Shown here piece by piece: positions 22,511 through 35,614 of a stretch of 64,000 nt of DNA. The notes beneath the pieces are model-generated. The model was not told the DNA's origin. It did not search any database and worked only from the letters and a program-made list of their open reading frames with translations. Numbering within the stretch: the first letter of the stretch is position 1; each line of letters begins with the position of its first letter. Where the stretch lies: NCBI RefSeq assembly GCF_000471905.2, contig NW_006499644.1, forward strand, positions 303,342 to 367,341, given 5' to 3'. Source of the DNA: Amborella trichopoda. Lineage: Eukaryota > Streptophyta > Magnoliopsida > Amborellales > Amborellaceae. Both the position numbers and the translations under genes were made by a program.

Positions 22511-24500
22511 TGTTGGGTTTATGTGGCCTTTAAAGTCCTTATGAGTGTGGATGGAAATACTTTCATTATAGTGAAACATAAACTCAGTGGGAGTGTGGTC
22601 CATCGAGGACCATACTAAGCAAATGATGTTTGCTTATACCGGACTGTGCTTATCAATCTAGGACAGACGGTTGGAAAACCTAAGGTACCTGGGCATAAGA
22701 ATTAAGCGAGGAGGGTTTTGGGTTAGCCTTTAATGAAGTCGGAGCTTATGCCTAGATGAGAGAGCCGAGGGACTATGTGACCCTTGTGTGTGATGGTAGG
22801 CCTACTAAGAAGGGGGCCAAAACCTCATCCATGTTCCATCACATGGCATGCATATCGATAGATCGTTCGGGAAAGCTAGATATCCACCTTTAGGTGAAGC
22901 GTTTGTATGTACGAGACCCTTATGCACTAGCTGTGGTTGCATCAGGTGGTGGTGACCTTGACTCGTCTCTAGGGGAGAACCTATAAACCACAGACTAGGA
23001 TTGCGATCTTTTGATTCATCGACCTGACTTTGGTGACCCGCTAATGAACCCCTGCTTGGATTGTGGGTCATAGGAAACACTGGGTCAGTTCGATAAAGCT
23101 AGTGTGGTCTGTAGTTCACAGTTGGAGGTGGAGTACCCTATATTTATAGATTGAATTCCTAAAACCATATAGATCCTTTCCCACCATGTTAATTTAATTG
23201 TGTTCATTTTATTATTAAAATGAATTTAGTTTTATTATTTGAATTTTTATGAATCTCTAAATATTTTATTTGTAATTTTTGGTTTTATAAAAATACAGTT
23301 ATTGATTTTACAAAGTTATAAAAAAATTCAAATATATATTAATTCATTTTAATTTAATTTTAACACTTTTTATAAAAATCCATGGGTGCCCAAAGTGCAC
23401 ATGGGCCCACCATGTGGCATGTGGGTGAGGGCCCACATGTGCCACAAAAAGGGTGGCACGCCCCACCCTCTTTGGATTCTCTTGTTTGCTTTATGTTTAA
23501 GTTTTTAAGTTAAGGTAAGTTTGATTTGTGGCATGTGGTCAAATCTTGGAAGGGAAATATTGACCATCACTTTATTTGTTTTATAAGGAGTTTGCTTTAA
23601 AGAGTTATTGTCAATTTGAATAGATAGTAAATATTAACATTATCTTATTTATATTCGGTAGTATTTATTTACTTGATAATATTTGATATATCCTTATGGA
23701 ATATGTGACATGGATCATGCAATTTTATGGAATGCATGATATTTATTTTATTTGAATATATATTAATGAGAAAATAGTTTAAGGAAAGAGGGATAATGGT
23801 TTAAGCTCCTTCTATAATGTTGATGACCCATTTATGGAATGGATGACTCAGATCTCTCACCCCACAAGTCACCTTGATCAACGGTCTAGATTCAATCCCA
23901 TGAAAGAGGCAAACTATGGAAAAACCCTAAGAAACCCTAAACTTAAATATACACTATAAATAGGGGTGCTCTTCCCCAATCTCTACACACACTCTCACCT
24001 CTCTCTCTACTAGAGGGGCACGTCCCACTCTCTCCTCGATCTTTCTCTCTCCAAATTTTAGGCAGTACTCTCTCTCCTCTCTAGACCTAAGTTAATTTTG
24101 GGGGTCAAAGTTTTAGTAGAGATTTTAAGGGATGGTTACCTAGTTTGGCCGAAATCAGCTATCCCGGTTTGAGATTGAAGCTAGACCACAAATCCCACGC
24201 CATTGGATGTGGTGACTTGGTGTGGGGTGTAAAAAGCCTGGTTGAGGTAATCTCCGACATCTTTTCTTTTATTTGTTTGTTCTTTTATTTTATATTCTCA
24301 AATACAATATTAGGTTGTATGAATGGCATCAAATAATTGAGATTTTTTTTATTGATGTGTTATTTATTTATGGAATTTCTATTGTTTGTAATAAGACCAT
24401 CTGTGAGTGATCTTGTTATAAAAATTATAAGGGGTGATTATTATTAATTTAAAACAAAAATTGTATTTTCCCTTCAAAAGATCACATAGGTCTTTTTTTT
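22511..24500 (+). mobile_element. third-family LTR
   Basis: Starts TGTTGGGTTTATG. The first 120 bp match two other starts in the window: 63757 on the plus strand and 47986 on the minus strand. All share CTTATGAG/CTTGTGAG, ATAGTG, AACTCAGTGGGAG and TGGACC-like words. The TATA box CTATAAATAGGGG is at about 23956 with a TC-rich leader after it. The right end is approximate because no primer site or terminal CA could be fixed. Superfamily is not determined since no coding region is attached. Confidence 0.55.
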
Positions 24501-25825
24501 ATTTTCTTTTACTATAGTTTTGATAAGATTTTATTTTTTTATGGTATTTTAAATTGAAATATATGTTGTTAAATGGATTTTCTTATTGACAAGGCTGCAT
24601 AAGCAGGAATGTTTTTAAAGAATTCGATATGGTTTGTTAATGCCTAATAACAATATTTGTATTTGTCATAATAACAACAAACGACATTTATATAAACCCT
24701 TCATTTAATGACCATTTTATTGTAAACAGATATTTTCTTGTATCCTTTTCATTACTAATTTTATGTTGTATTATTTGACGAGTATCAAGGTCTAATCATA
24801 ATTATTTTGTCTTTGTTTGTAAGTATTGTTCAATAAATTATTATTGCTCACAAATCATTGTTTTTTAAGATGTTTCAAAATTTTGGATTATTTTGTTGTT
24901 TGATGAATTTTTGGAGATAGAGATGGGTTTCTTTGTAAATTTGATGCCCCACACTTGACTTGTTGTAGTAAGGCTAGGTAGATTATTGGTTTTTCAATGG
25001 TTTTTTTTTTCTTCTTTTGTTCTATTGTCTCTCGTATCTTTGTTCTTACCCAAACAATATTGTGACTTTGGCTATTGCAACCTCTCTGAATATCCATCTG
25101 GTTTCTGTTTATGTTTTTCATGCTCTCCTTTTTTCTCCTTGCAAACATCATTGGTATCCAACTGGCATTGGCAAATCATAATGCATTTTCTCATTATGCT
25201 TCAGAGCAAAAATTAGGTTTAAAAGAACTCTTAAAAAGTCCAAGTTCAGGAGTAGAATGACTTCTTCATTTTACGTCGTTCACATCTATTTAATTGTTTT
25301 CTCCTTTTTTTTCTTCATTTTTTGATCCCAAACTTGAATTACTTGTAATTTTTTATTTGACTAAATTCCGGCGATCCACATTTTTGCTTCAAATTTTTAA
25401 GATCAAAACTTATTGAGTTATAATATCAATCTTATATTTTCCGAACTCATTTATTATGGAATTGTTGACTTGCCAATATTGTTCATTCCCTTGCTCACCG
25501 TCATCTCAACTTAATTTTATTCTATTCACCCATATACAAGAGACACAAACTTTCAGCTCATTTTGGAGAAGAAGTTTGTCTCCTTTAAAAGACCTAGCAA
25601 TTTTCTTTGAACTTGATAATGACATGTTTTGTATGGGATTTTTCTTTTTTGTATTAATTGAAGAGACATTTCCTTCTTCAAGGGAATGCAAAATCTAACT
25701 ATAGAGCATACAGGTTTGCTCCTTTGACCCCCATCTCTTGTTGTAGTGAAGCGTAGTGATTAAAAGATTTTTACAAAAATGTTTGTGCATGGCTTCATGA
25801 GAACATTTCTTACCCAAAAAAGACA
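24501..25825. other. AT-rich non-coding stretch
   Basis: No supported gene. It may contain the internal start of the third-family element and the decayed upstream part of the second pararetrovirus fragment. Short T-rich frames (for example 24986-25216) carry no motif. Confidence 0.4.
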
Positions 25826-26299
25826 ATGATCAATAGTGAAACTAGACCTTTATTTGAAATCAAGTTGTTGCATTATTGGAACAAATATTCTTTTTTAAGA
25901 GAAATGAATTTAATTATCCCATGTACGATGCATGATCTTTCGGTGTTTCATCCAAAGAAAAAGGCTGAACGAAAAGAATGGATATGTACTAAAGTGTATC
26001 CCTTGCATATAATTGAATTTTGGGGAAGTTTGTTTTACAGTAATTTTGGTAAAAATTATATACTTTATTGGAACTATAGTTGGCCCCAAAAGATGGTCTT
26101 GTCTACCCTGTATTTGTTAAAATTTCAAAAAAAAGAAATTTTTGGAGTTGATTGGAGAGTCATAAAAAATAAATTTGTTGTGCAATGGAGATCTAGAAAA
26201 GTTTTAGACTCTACCTCTACTTCTACTCCTGCTCCAAATGATGAAAGTACAGACGATGAAAATGATGAAAAGGAAGAATGGTGGGACAAAGGAAGATGA
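25826..26299 (+). pseudogene. pararetrovirus fragment 2: unassigned N-terminal frame
   Basis: A 157-residue frame rich in W, Y, F and K, with an acidic tail (DDENDEKEEWWDKG). It is not recognised at domain level. It lies one frameshift upstream of the protease frame of the same element and is probably part of the same polyprotein region. Confidence 0.4.
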
Positions 26300-26435
26300 T
26301 GACTTAGAAAGAAGTTACTTCAGGAGGAAAAAAAAAAAACAATAGGAAGAATGCTCAACATCCCGCACTTACGAACTAATCAAAGAAGATTCTGTAAGTT
26401 CTCTATCCAGTGATAATGAATCTAGTGATTCATTA

Positions 26436-27050
26436 GTGTTTTTTGATGAAGATGCTCATATTAAACAAATTAAACTTAGTTTTCAAAGTGACTATAAGGG
26501 TGATTATGAGAAATTGTTTGACAAACCATCCGAAGAAGATGAAATTTCAAAAGAAAATTTGTATCAAATTCGGAAAATGGTGCACTCTAAAAAATTGTTA
26601 CTAGTGCCAGCAAAAATTGCTATAGATGGAGGTGAAAATTGAGAAAATATCAAATTATTTCTCGATACTGGTGCTAACATAAATTTTTGTACTAAAGAAT
26701 TATGGAAAAACTGGGTGAAATATTCTCAAGGACAAGAAACTATGAATAGTAAAAGAAAATTAACAGAATTTCCAATTAATATTCCTGTTAAAATTGAAAA
26801 AAAAGAAAAAGTGATTTTGGTAAATTTTATTAATATTGAGGATGGAGAATATCAAACAGGAATAGGCTCTGGAACTCTAGATGAAATAAGCCCTTACACA
26901 GTATCGAGAGATCTGATAATTTACTATGGAAAGAGAAAAAGAAATTGTACCTCGAATTCCACCAACTTTCAAAATGAGGTCAAACCAAATTCAAAAGAAT
27001 CATTCTATAATAAAAATCATGAAAGATTGGAAGTTGGAAAAGGAACATGA
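26436..27050 (+). pseudogene. pararetrovirus fragment 2: aspartic protease region
   Basis: A single frame crosses one nonsense codon (TGA at 26640). Shortly after it comes LFLDTGANINF, with the catalytic DTGA triad at 26664-26675. This is the hallmark of retroviral-type aspartic proteases that process the polyprotein. The upstream acidic stretch and downstream position of RT fit the caulimovirid order. The broken frame shows the copy is inactive. Confidence 0.7.
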
Positions 27051-27429
27051 AAAATATGAAATAATATGACAAATAAAGGGCATGAACGTAGAAGTCAGTT
27101 CAAAATTACTTGATATAAGTGAAATCAAATAAATCCTCAAAAAATGTTATGTTGAACATCCTCTAGAAAAGTGGTATAAAGATTCCCCCTAAGCCCGTAT
27201 ACCAACTCTCTATGATATCCCAGCTCAGAGTAAGCCTATAAGAAGCAATAAAGAGGATGAAGATGAGCTGAAAGCTCATATAATATAATTGAGAGAAAAA
27301 AGGTCAATTAGGTCATCCCAGTCAATTATTCTTGTACAACTTTTATTGTGAGAAATCACTCAGAAGAAAAAAAATAAAAAAACCAAAATAGTAATTAATT
27401 AATATTCTTCTAAATCAAGTAACAATATA

Positions 27430-28100
27430 TATTAAATGGCCATTACCCAATAAGGAAAAGTTGATATAGAGAGTTGCAGAAAAATTATTTTCTCAAAATT
27501 TGATTGCAAGTCAGGGTATTATCGAGTAAAAAATGAAGAAGAAGATATTCACAAAACCACCTTTTCTACTCTTGAACAATTATTTGAACGTCTAGTGATG
27601 CCTTTCGGACTAAAAAGATGCTCCCTCACAGTTTTAGATGGTGATGGATTCAATATTCAAACTATTCTCTGATTTTATTGGTAACTACATAGATGAAAAC
27701 TATTATCCGATTTTATTACTAACTATATAGATGATTTTGTTACCTTTTTAGATAGCATGTAGGAACATCTAGAGCATCTCATAATATTTGCAGAAACTCT
27801 GTAGAAACATGGAATAGGCCTTTCTTATTCAAAAGACAAATTTCAAATTGCCAAAGAATCAATCGATTTTCATGGTGTACATATCCTTAAACGCAAAATC
27901 CATATGCAACCCCATGTCATCCATAAAATTAAAATATTTTCAGACAAGTTGCAAGATAAATTACGATGCCAGAAATTTATTGGTTGTCTCAATTATGTTT
28001 AAGACTTTATTCCTAAGCTTTATGAAAAACAAACAAAATTAGAAAAGCCATGAAGGAAGAACCATTACGACAGTTTGAAAAAGCTACTCAAGAGGTAAAA
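27430..28100 (+). pseudogene. pararetrovirus fragment 2: reverse transcriptase
   Basis: Reverse-transcriptase blocks are visible in shifting frames: LVMPFGL at about 27594-27614, the catalytic YIDDF at 27724-27738, a GIGLSYSKDKFQ segment, and FIGCLNYV plus DFIPKL in the connection region. The connection-region pattern (K.F.D.L.DK...Q.F.G.L.Y..D.IPKL) is that of Caulimoviridae, not of Ty3/gypsy elements. Several stops and frameshifts, plus a 38-bp duplication at the active site, make it non-functional. I describe motifs only and do not reconstruct the frame. Confidence 0.75.
27671..27746. repeat. 38-bp imperfect tandem duplication over the RT active site
   Basis: GATTTTATTGGTAACTAC and GATTTTATTACTAACTAT start 38 bp apart, and both run into ATAGATGA. 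Only the second copy keeps the full YIDDF codons. Confidence 0.7.
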
Positions 28101-28137
28101 AACCTCAAAAAACAGAAGCACAATCTCTGCCACCTCT

Positions 28138-28500
28138 TGCACCTGGATATGGAGGTCATTTTATTCTTTCTATAGATGCATCATCTAATACTTGGGTAGC
28201 AGTTCTGCTAAAGAAAGATAACAAAGAAGAAAGAATATGTTCTTATACTATTGGGCAGTTCAAAAAGAATGAGCTGAATTATTGACCTATTGAAAAAGAA
28301 ATATTGGCTCCAGTCGAAGGAGTCGAAAAGGTTCATACCAGTTTCATTGGAGAAACATTTATTCTTAGAACTAACTCTTTAAATTTAGTAAATATAATGA
28401 AAAAGAAATCACTAGCAACTCAAAATTATAGAGTTATGGATGGTGGCAGTTTATCCTTTCCCAATATAAATTTCAATTGAAAAGGTTTTGGGAATAGAAC
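28138..28500 (+). pseudogene. pararetrovirus fragment 2: RNase H
   Basis: The frame contains FILSIDASS with a catalytic-type aspartate at 28175, then CSYTIGQFKKNELNY, KEILAPVEGV and FILRTNS. This is the order of the RNase H domain that degrades the RNA strand during reverse transcription. Internal stops are present (for example after ELNY). The pattern following the first aspartate again fits caulimovirids. Confidence 0.7.
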
Positions 28501-29154
28501 ATATATTCCAGATGCCCTCACCAAGGAAATGAAAATGATAAGAATGGTCTGAAAAAATGCAGTCCAAAAACATTAGTGCCTGACATGGTCCTTAGAAACC
28601 CCGAAAGAAAGACATAAATTTTGTCAAAAGGAAAGGAGTTATTTATCTCTTAATCTAGAGAATACTGATTCGACTGTAGGAAATTACCCTAATAATGGTT
28701 GCTTTCTCACCTCTGCAGGAAGAGTCAATATAGTGTTAAACCATTTCAGATGGACTTCCTTAGATATGAATTAATTACCTGGATTATTGAAAAAAAAGTA
28801 TTGGATGACTTTATAATTTTCAAAAGATAGTTATATCCTAATCTCAAAATTATTAGGATATACAAATTGGAAAAAGGATTTATGCAAATATTTTCAAAGG
28901 ATTAATTTCACTGAGCAAAGTTTTATTCAGAAATATAAAGATGAAACTTTTTATAATCATGAAGTATCCAGCATAAAGCCACTGACTCAATGCAGCTTCT
29001 ACAAAAATTTTGAAAATTGTAAGAATTACCAATCCGGAGGACATTTTTGTATGACTCATTACAAAGAATTCAACGGTATTAATGAGGATGAGTCACCAGA
29101 GGAGTCTCCAGAATCATCTCAAAATATCTCACAAAGAAACCATACATGGTTTTC
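28501..29154 (+). pseudogene. pararetrovirus fragment 2: region after RNase H
   Basis: A degraded coding tail. A segment near 28990-29090 reads CSFYKNFENC and GGHFCMTHYKEF, a Cys/His-rich patch with an acidic end. I do not recognise the domain. Caulimovirids carry a translation-transactivator or other ORF at this place in some genera, but nothing here proves that. Confidence 0.4.
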
Positions 29155-30056
29155 CTGAAGTAGTTTTATTTTATGAAGGGTGGATTTTCTTTTTAAGAGT
29201 GGTTTTACTATTTACCTTTCTATTGTGTGGAAGAGTGACTATCGAGTATAAGAAATTTGTACTTGTTACTTTTAAGTAGATGTAAATAAGAGTGACATGT
29301 AGATGTAGTTGATGTATCAGGATAATGTATAACTGATATGTGGTTGTACCTGGTGTACCAAAGTACTGTATAAGTGACATGTGGATGTACCTGATGTACC
29401 AAGGTACTGTATGGTTTTTCTTTTCGTCTATAGCTTTAGCCATGGTTTCGTAAACCACTGTGTGTTAAGTCGGGTTATGTTTCACTATAAATATGTAACA
29501 TCTTTGTATGAAATAAATCAAAAGTGAAGTTGAGTTTGGAGTTTGTAAATTAACTGGATAACCAAGTCTGGTAGAGTCATCGCAGTCTAATAGTCTTTTA
29601 GTTGACTCGTCTAACCCTGTTCCCGAACGAAACTCGGGATATTGAAGCTCTCTTTTATTGTGAGCGTAATATCTGTTAATGACACCATAAGGTGTTGTTA
29701 ACTGTTCCAATAGTTGTTCTGATCGAGAGGACCAGCAAATCGCTGCCCTTAAAGGGATATCTTGGCGGACTGTTGGTTGTTAAGCATAATACTCACCACC
29801 CTTCATCAAGCTTCTTACCTATTTGCTTCTAACGCCATGTTGCCTACTATTTCAAGTAACCCTTATTTACAAAAAGAAAAAAAATATTTTGTTTCTCTCT
29901 CAGTTTCTCTTTGACTTCTTATTTTCTTGAATGTCAAACATTTCAAAAAATTAGAGTCAGTTTTGTGTTTCCAGTCTCAGTAAGTCCTCTACTTTTCAGC
30001 AATTATTGTGTTCACTCTGTTTCTCTCTCCTTTCTTTACTTCTATTATTGTGTACC
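29155..30056 (+). promoter_or_regulatory. pararetrovirus promoter/leader, copy 2
   Basis: Homologous to 18770-19635. TATAAATA is at 29486-29493 and AATAAA at 29512-29517, followed by the same leader landmarks down to TATTGTGTACC. There the homology is cut off by the LTR that starts at about 30057. The primer site and second half of the leader are therefore missing from this copy. Confidence 0.65.
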
Positions 30057-32213
30057 CGTTGTATGTCATTTTTGACGTACCTAAATCCCTTACATAAAGA
30101 AGAAGAGAACCAGTGACAACCTAACCCTCTTGATGCCCAAGACACTATCAGACTAAAGGAACAATGCAGAATAAGCCTAACAGTAGGCAACCTTGGGAAA
30201 AGTACTATCACATCACAAAGAGACCTTACAACTACAACCCTATGCTACAGGCTTCAAAACAGTACCAGACTATTGCCATTGAGTTCAGAACATTGAAAGA
30301 TCCCTAGGGACCAAATTTGGGCTCAATCGGACCTCCCAAGAACAATCTGGGCCCAAATTACCTCAAAAGGGTAAAGTCATACACTATTGCGGTGGGGCCT
30401 CACCAAAACCAGTCCCCATTCATGGAGATCGTGATCTTCATCTCTTGAGATGACCTGGAAACACCCACATGTCGCTCGATTGAAGACAAATCAACCTCAA
30501 ATTCGGGCACGAGATATATCTCTACGACTTGGTCATTTTCACATATGGCACACGCCGTCACATAGCACAGAATCAAATTTTTTCTAGAGAGAAGATGAGC
30601 CCGAAACCCTATAAAATAGAGCTTTTGAAGAAAAAGGCATCTCGAACTTCATGAAGCATTAAACTCAAGAACTGTACATAGAATCATCGAAAAGATAGGT
30701 ACGATGAAACCGTATCGCGAAGGGCTACAAACTGGTATAATTGTTACATTCAATCCAAGGTCAGGTAAGCCACAAATTCCAAGGAAGAAAGAAAATAAGA
30801 TCACCCTGTCACCGGAATCCTTTTTTTTGGTGATCTCCCTACAACAAAAAGTACTTCAAGCAAGGACAAAAAATGGATAAAAATTGGTGCAAAACGACTG
30901 CGAAAGTCTCTTCTTTTATCTGCTGTCAAAATAAAGACTTGAAGCACTATAGACAACACTGCAGCGATGGCTGAAAGTTCACGATCTAACCAGGTTTCCA
31001 ACACTAAAAAAAGAGTCAGCTGCATGATGATCAAAAGATGTCAAAATCTTCAAAATCAAACAAGCATCAAGACTACGATAATCGATCTTCTCAAACATCA
31101 TCACAAGCATCCAAAAAATCTTTCAAGATCTGGTAATGGAGAAAGGCCCCTTAGAGAGTGATGGTTTCGTCAGTAGCATAAAAGGTTTAAAGGGTTTTTT
31201 GGTCTTTATTTCTAAATTCGAGATTTTATTGTAGTTTCTTTTAATTGTAATTAGGTTTAGTTTTGAGTAAGCACCCCTGTTTTGTAGATCCTCTGTAAAT
31301 ATAAACCTAGGGAAATTGTAAAAGGGCTAGATCATTCATTAATGAAATAGAGGTATTAAGCTCGTTTCTACTTATCTTTTGCTCCTAACTCTTGAATCTA
31401 GCGTCAAAGAGAGAGAAAACCTTTTAGAGAGAGAAACTACCCCTAGCCGTTGCTAACCGCACGGCTCAAAACCCGCTCTACCTCTTCCTTCTTTCTTCTA
31501 TCTCTTCACTTGTTACTTGCTCCACATAGTAACCCGTGCATCTCTAGCATAGACATCGCAATACCTGCGGTAACGTATAGTACCCTGCTATCCTACATAC
31601 GCTCGACATAATACCCTTCAGAGTCAACTTAAGGATTCTAACCTTCAAATCATTGCTCTAACTACTTCTCTGTACAGTCGAGTTGAGTTGCGAGAGATGA
31701 ATATACTCTCTCCCTTAGTCACTCAGGAGGAGTCTTCTTGAGTCGAAAATCAAGAGGGTTCTAATATTTCAATTACTTTAATTACCCAAGGGTACAACGT
31801 TCACGTGGAGAAGGGAATCTTCATCACCTCTCTCTTGTATCCCCTCCTTTCATCAGCCAGCCCTCGTTTGAGAAAACCAATATAGAGGAGTACAACCAAT
31901 TATGTATTGTAGTTTCCAATGAGAGAGAACAAAGTAGCGAGTTGAAAAAGCTTGAGGAGAGTCCGTGTTCAAACTGTGTTGGTAAACAGATGGAGGGCTT
32001 CGTAATTATTCTAGGAGGCCAAACTGCCCGCGTGTGTCTCGAACCCCAAAATGACTAGGTAAGCACCGAAACGCCCCCTGTCATAAAATCTCTTTCTTTG
32101 TTGGTTCTTATCTACATGTAGGAGAGCACACTTGCAACGCGCGTGAACCTTCCGCATTTGTTTGAGAGAAGGCTTTTCCCACCGTCGGCAAGTAGAAAAA
32201 TCAGGTTTGACCA
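30057..32213 (+). mobile_element. Tat-like LTR (family 1), 5' LTR
   Basis: The start CGTTGTATGTCATTTTTGAC aligns with the LTR starts at 48974 and 60984 (the first T appears mutated to C). It ends GTTTGACCA directly before a primer site, so it is a 5' LTR of about 2.15 kb. U3 contains GGGACCAAATTTGGGCTCAA, shared in diverged form with family 2. ATATAAA at about 31298 is the likely TATA box. It is inserted in pararetrovirus leader on its left side. Confidence 0.7.
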
Positions 32214-32214
32214 A

Positions 32215-32234
32215 TTGGTAACTCCACTGGGGAT
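32215..32234 (+). other. primer-binding site, tRNA-Arg type
   Basis: TTGGTAACTCCACTGGGGAT lies one base after the LTR end. It is a variant of the TGGCGACTCCACTGGGGAC-like sites at 37252 and 50861, whose complement (ending AGTGGAGTCGCCA) looks like the 3' end of a plant tRNA-Arg. Confidence 0.65.
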
Positions 32235-33890
32235 ACAACACCCTATAGTTGGCTTGGATTGTTCTCCGGCAAACATCTCTCTTTTCTGTCTCTCTAAAAT
32301 TGCAATGAAGTCTTATTACTCCTCTTTTGTCTAAGTTGGGGACTTCATCATTGCAACTTCATCCATGGAGAGCAGAATGACCAATCCTGCTTCTCTGCTG
32401 TCCTCCTCAAGTCGCTTGGCTGACCCTACCATCCTAGTTCAGGCTAAGAAGACTAAGGGAAAAGGTGCCCAAACTCCTCCCCCCTTCTCTAACATCAAAG
32501 GGAAATCCATTGATGTCACCTGCATGGGTGGCCCTGAAGCCACCCTCTCTTATAAGCACCCTGTTATTGACGGGTATCCTGCTAGTCATAAGCTCAAAAG
32601 TCGTCCTCACGCCACTCCTTCTCTTCACCCAGTAGGTTCTGATAGGACCACCATCTCTTTGGGTAACCGAAAGGTAACGCCACCTGCGCTTCACAAGGGT
32701 GTCATTGGTACCACCACACCACTCCTTCTCTTCACTCAGTAGGTCCTCACTTGCTTCGGGCCTTTTCAGGCCCGGACCCATCACTAGTGGTCTTTAGGCC
32801 ACTCATGCACCGCATGATAATCTCGTAGCTCGGGGCAGCCCAAGGGCTGTAACCAAGCGAGCACATGACTTTCGAGACAATAAACAATATTCCAAAATAA
32901 TGCACATGAGTGAAGGCCTTAAGACCGCTCCGAACGAACAAGTGGGTATTTAGAATACCCAGCCTTCTAGTTTACAAGGGGTTGGGACACAAACCACCCC
33001 AAACACTACTATGGGCCATGCACACACTTGCAGGACCAGTGACCCTACCAAGGAAAAAGGAAAAGGAGCGTTAAATGAGCCCCTCAGTTCCCCGAAAATG
33101 TTCAGCACATGGTACTCGAAGAAATTCCCTTCGAGCACCATACTGGCTACTCCTCCCTCTTTATACACGCAAATAGCCCTCGGGGCAACTCCCGAGGTAA
33201 GAGATCCTCAAGGACGACCAATCAGCATCCCCCTTTCCCAGGAAAACCAAGGCCCCCGAAGACGACGACGAGCTCCCTGCTTCCTGGATGTCATACATTA
33301 TAGGAATTAATTGACTTTGCTCGTATCTCTATAGGGCAAGCTAGTCGAGAAGAAAATCAAAGTTAGTTCCGGCTCAGGGAGAAGGTCTACTAGAATCTTT
33401 GAATCAAACAGACAAAGAGGATGGAAATGTCGTTCCGAAAGCTCAGATTAGAACCATCGGTCTCCTGGGACCTACTAAAGAAAAATTGGTTCTACCCATT
33501 ACGAGATATGGAAGAAACAGAGATCGGTGAAACTTTCCATTGCTACATCATCGGCGTACATGAGGGTGGACCCACCCCATCCAATTCGCAGCCCCAAGGC
33601 CATCTTGAGCCCATTCAATTTGAACGACGACCCCAAGGCCTTCAAACGCCAAGCCTGACAGCGATGAAGACCTAATGGCCTTTTGGACCCGACTTGAGTG
33701 AAGGAAACTCCAAAAAGAGAGCCCTCCAACATATGAGGCATGCCATATGCTAATATTTCACCAAGGATGCACAACAGCACTGATTGACCAAATGCGGTTG
33801 AGGTCAGGAAGAAGGCTAAGAACAACCCAAAGGCCAGCACCACCTAAAACCCTGAAATACCCCAGACCACCACTGGTCCCCTATTTAGTT
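32235..33890 (+). pseudogene. leader and pre-gag region of the family-1 element
   Basis: This parallels the leader of the complete element (50880-51770) and of the copy at 37270-38000. Short frames such as 33421-33675 (ending in an FHCYIIGVHEGGPTP-like segment) match a decayed counterpart near 51540-51760, suggesting an upstream ORF in this lineage. No gag proper follows; the region passes into another LTR-like block. I infer a truncated element. Confidence 0.5.
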
Positions 33891-35614
33891 TCGACTACTC
33901 CTACTTTAAGGGTATTTTTTAACACTTGTATCCCCGATGCGAATAAAGATAAAAGTAATTGCGACCTAGGTTCGCAGGTACCAAAGTGCCTGTGGACTAC
34001 AGAAGCCGATGGATAAAAAACCCTGATCCAAAAGTGAAATTTCCAGCAGTCTCAGAATGGCTCAAGGAGGTTAAAAAATGTTGATAAAGATCTCCTAAGA
34101 ACACCTGCCAAGTTTCGTCGCAATCTGACAAGTTTAACGTAGTGCAGACGAAGAAACAGTTTTGGGAAAATCGCCCTCAAATGGACCTTATGACAACATC
34201 CCTATCACCAGAGCATCAAATGACCACGAGACCATCGACATTGGATCCGAAACTTCTGAAAACCCCTAGGGACCACTTTTCGGCTTGATCAGGTGTCCCT
34301 GGACCATGTTATGGCCAAATTACCTGAAATGTGTAGGTCACACGCTATTACCGTGCACCGTTAGTGAACCAGTTTCTATTAATGGAAACTATGTTCATGG
34401 GTTTCGAGTTCAACATTGAAAGACCGTACCTCTCTCATCCCAAGTCGGATCAAGCTCAAATTTCACGAGCGTGGTCGTCTCGTCGACGTGAGCATTTTGA
34501 TATGTGGCACGACCCATGTCGTAACCCAAGTCGGGAGAAAAACACAAGACAAGATTGCGATTCAAGGCAAGTTTGCTGGTTTTCCAGTAGGAGCACACCT
34601 TGATCGAGCGGCAAAATCATGACGCGTGCACGTCGTATCGACCCGAAATCAGATCCATTACAAGCATAAGGTTTGAGGCTTCATTAGAGCCGAACATCGC
34701 ACATGATGAACTATCAGATTTGATGTGCGACGAGTACGAAGTTGTTGCACTTTCCCGCCACAGAAAACCAAATTCCAGCCAAAAGATCAAAAATAGAAAA
34801 TGGTCGTTTGAGCATCAAATCAAGCCATGTTCATCGCCAAACGCTCATGACGACCTGCTCATCGATAATCAGCGAACAATCATCGAAAAACACAAAGAAA
34901 TGGACGTAGTCTTTAAACAAAGATAGCACGTTTCTTGTGATTTTCGCACTTCATGATCATGGCTGAAAGACCCGATCCATGGCTCGAAAGTGATATCAAA
35001 ACGACCATCTTCCCGAACCGATTAAGAAAAGAACCATCTTTCGGCCGAATGGAGACTGGAAACACCTCAAACCAACCTGAGAAGATCGTAAGAGTTCTTG
35101 AGCACAGCAAGGACTCAATTGGAAATTATTGGTGCAAGGGAAAAATCTTCATTTTGTCACATTTTCTTGCAATTTCTTTAATTCACTTAATTGTTATTTT
35201 TTAACAAATAGGTCAAGTTTTGAGTGTACACCCACTTTTGGGCCCCACTTCTATATAAACAAGCACACACCTCATGTAAAAGGACCCAAGTGTCATCAAT
35301 AAAAATTCTACTTTTGCTTGATATTTTGGTCACATCTTAGAAAGAGAGAGAGGAGAGAGAAGACTTTTGGCGGTACCCTCTGACAGAAGGTAATATTTTC
35401 TCTTTCTTCTTTCTCTCCCTTATTTCTCCCTCTTCTTTCTCTCTTCCCCTCTCTTCTTTCTCTTTCTCTCTTCTTTCCTACACCATCTCTTTCTTCTTTC
35501 CTTTTCTTTCTTCTTTCTTTCCTTTTCTCTCTTTCTTCTGTCCTTTTCTTTCTTCTCTCTTTCCTTTTTCTCTTTCTTCTTTCCTTTCCTTTCTTTTTCT
35601 CTCTATTTGTTTCT

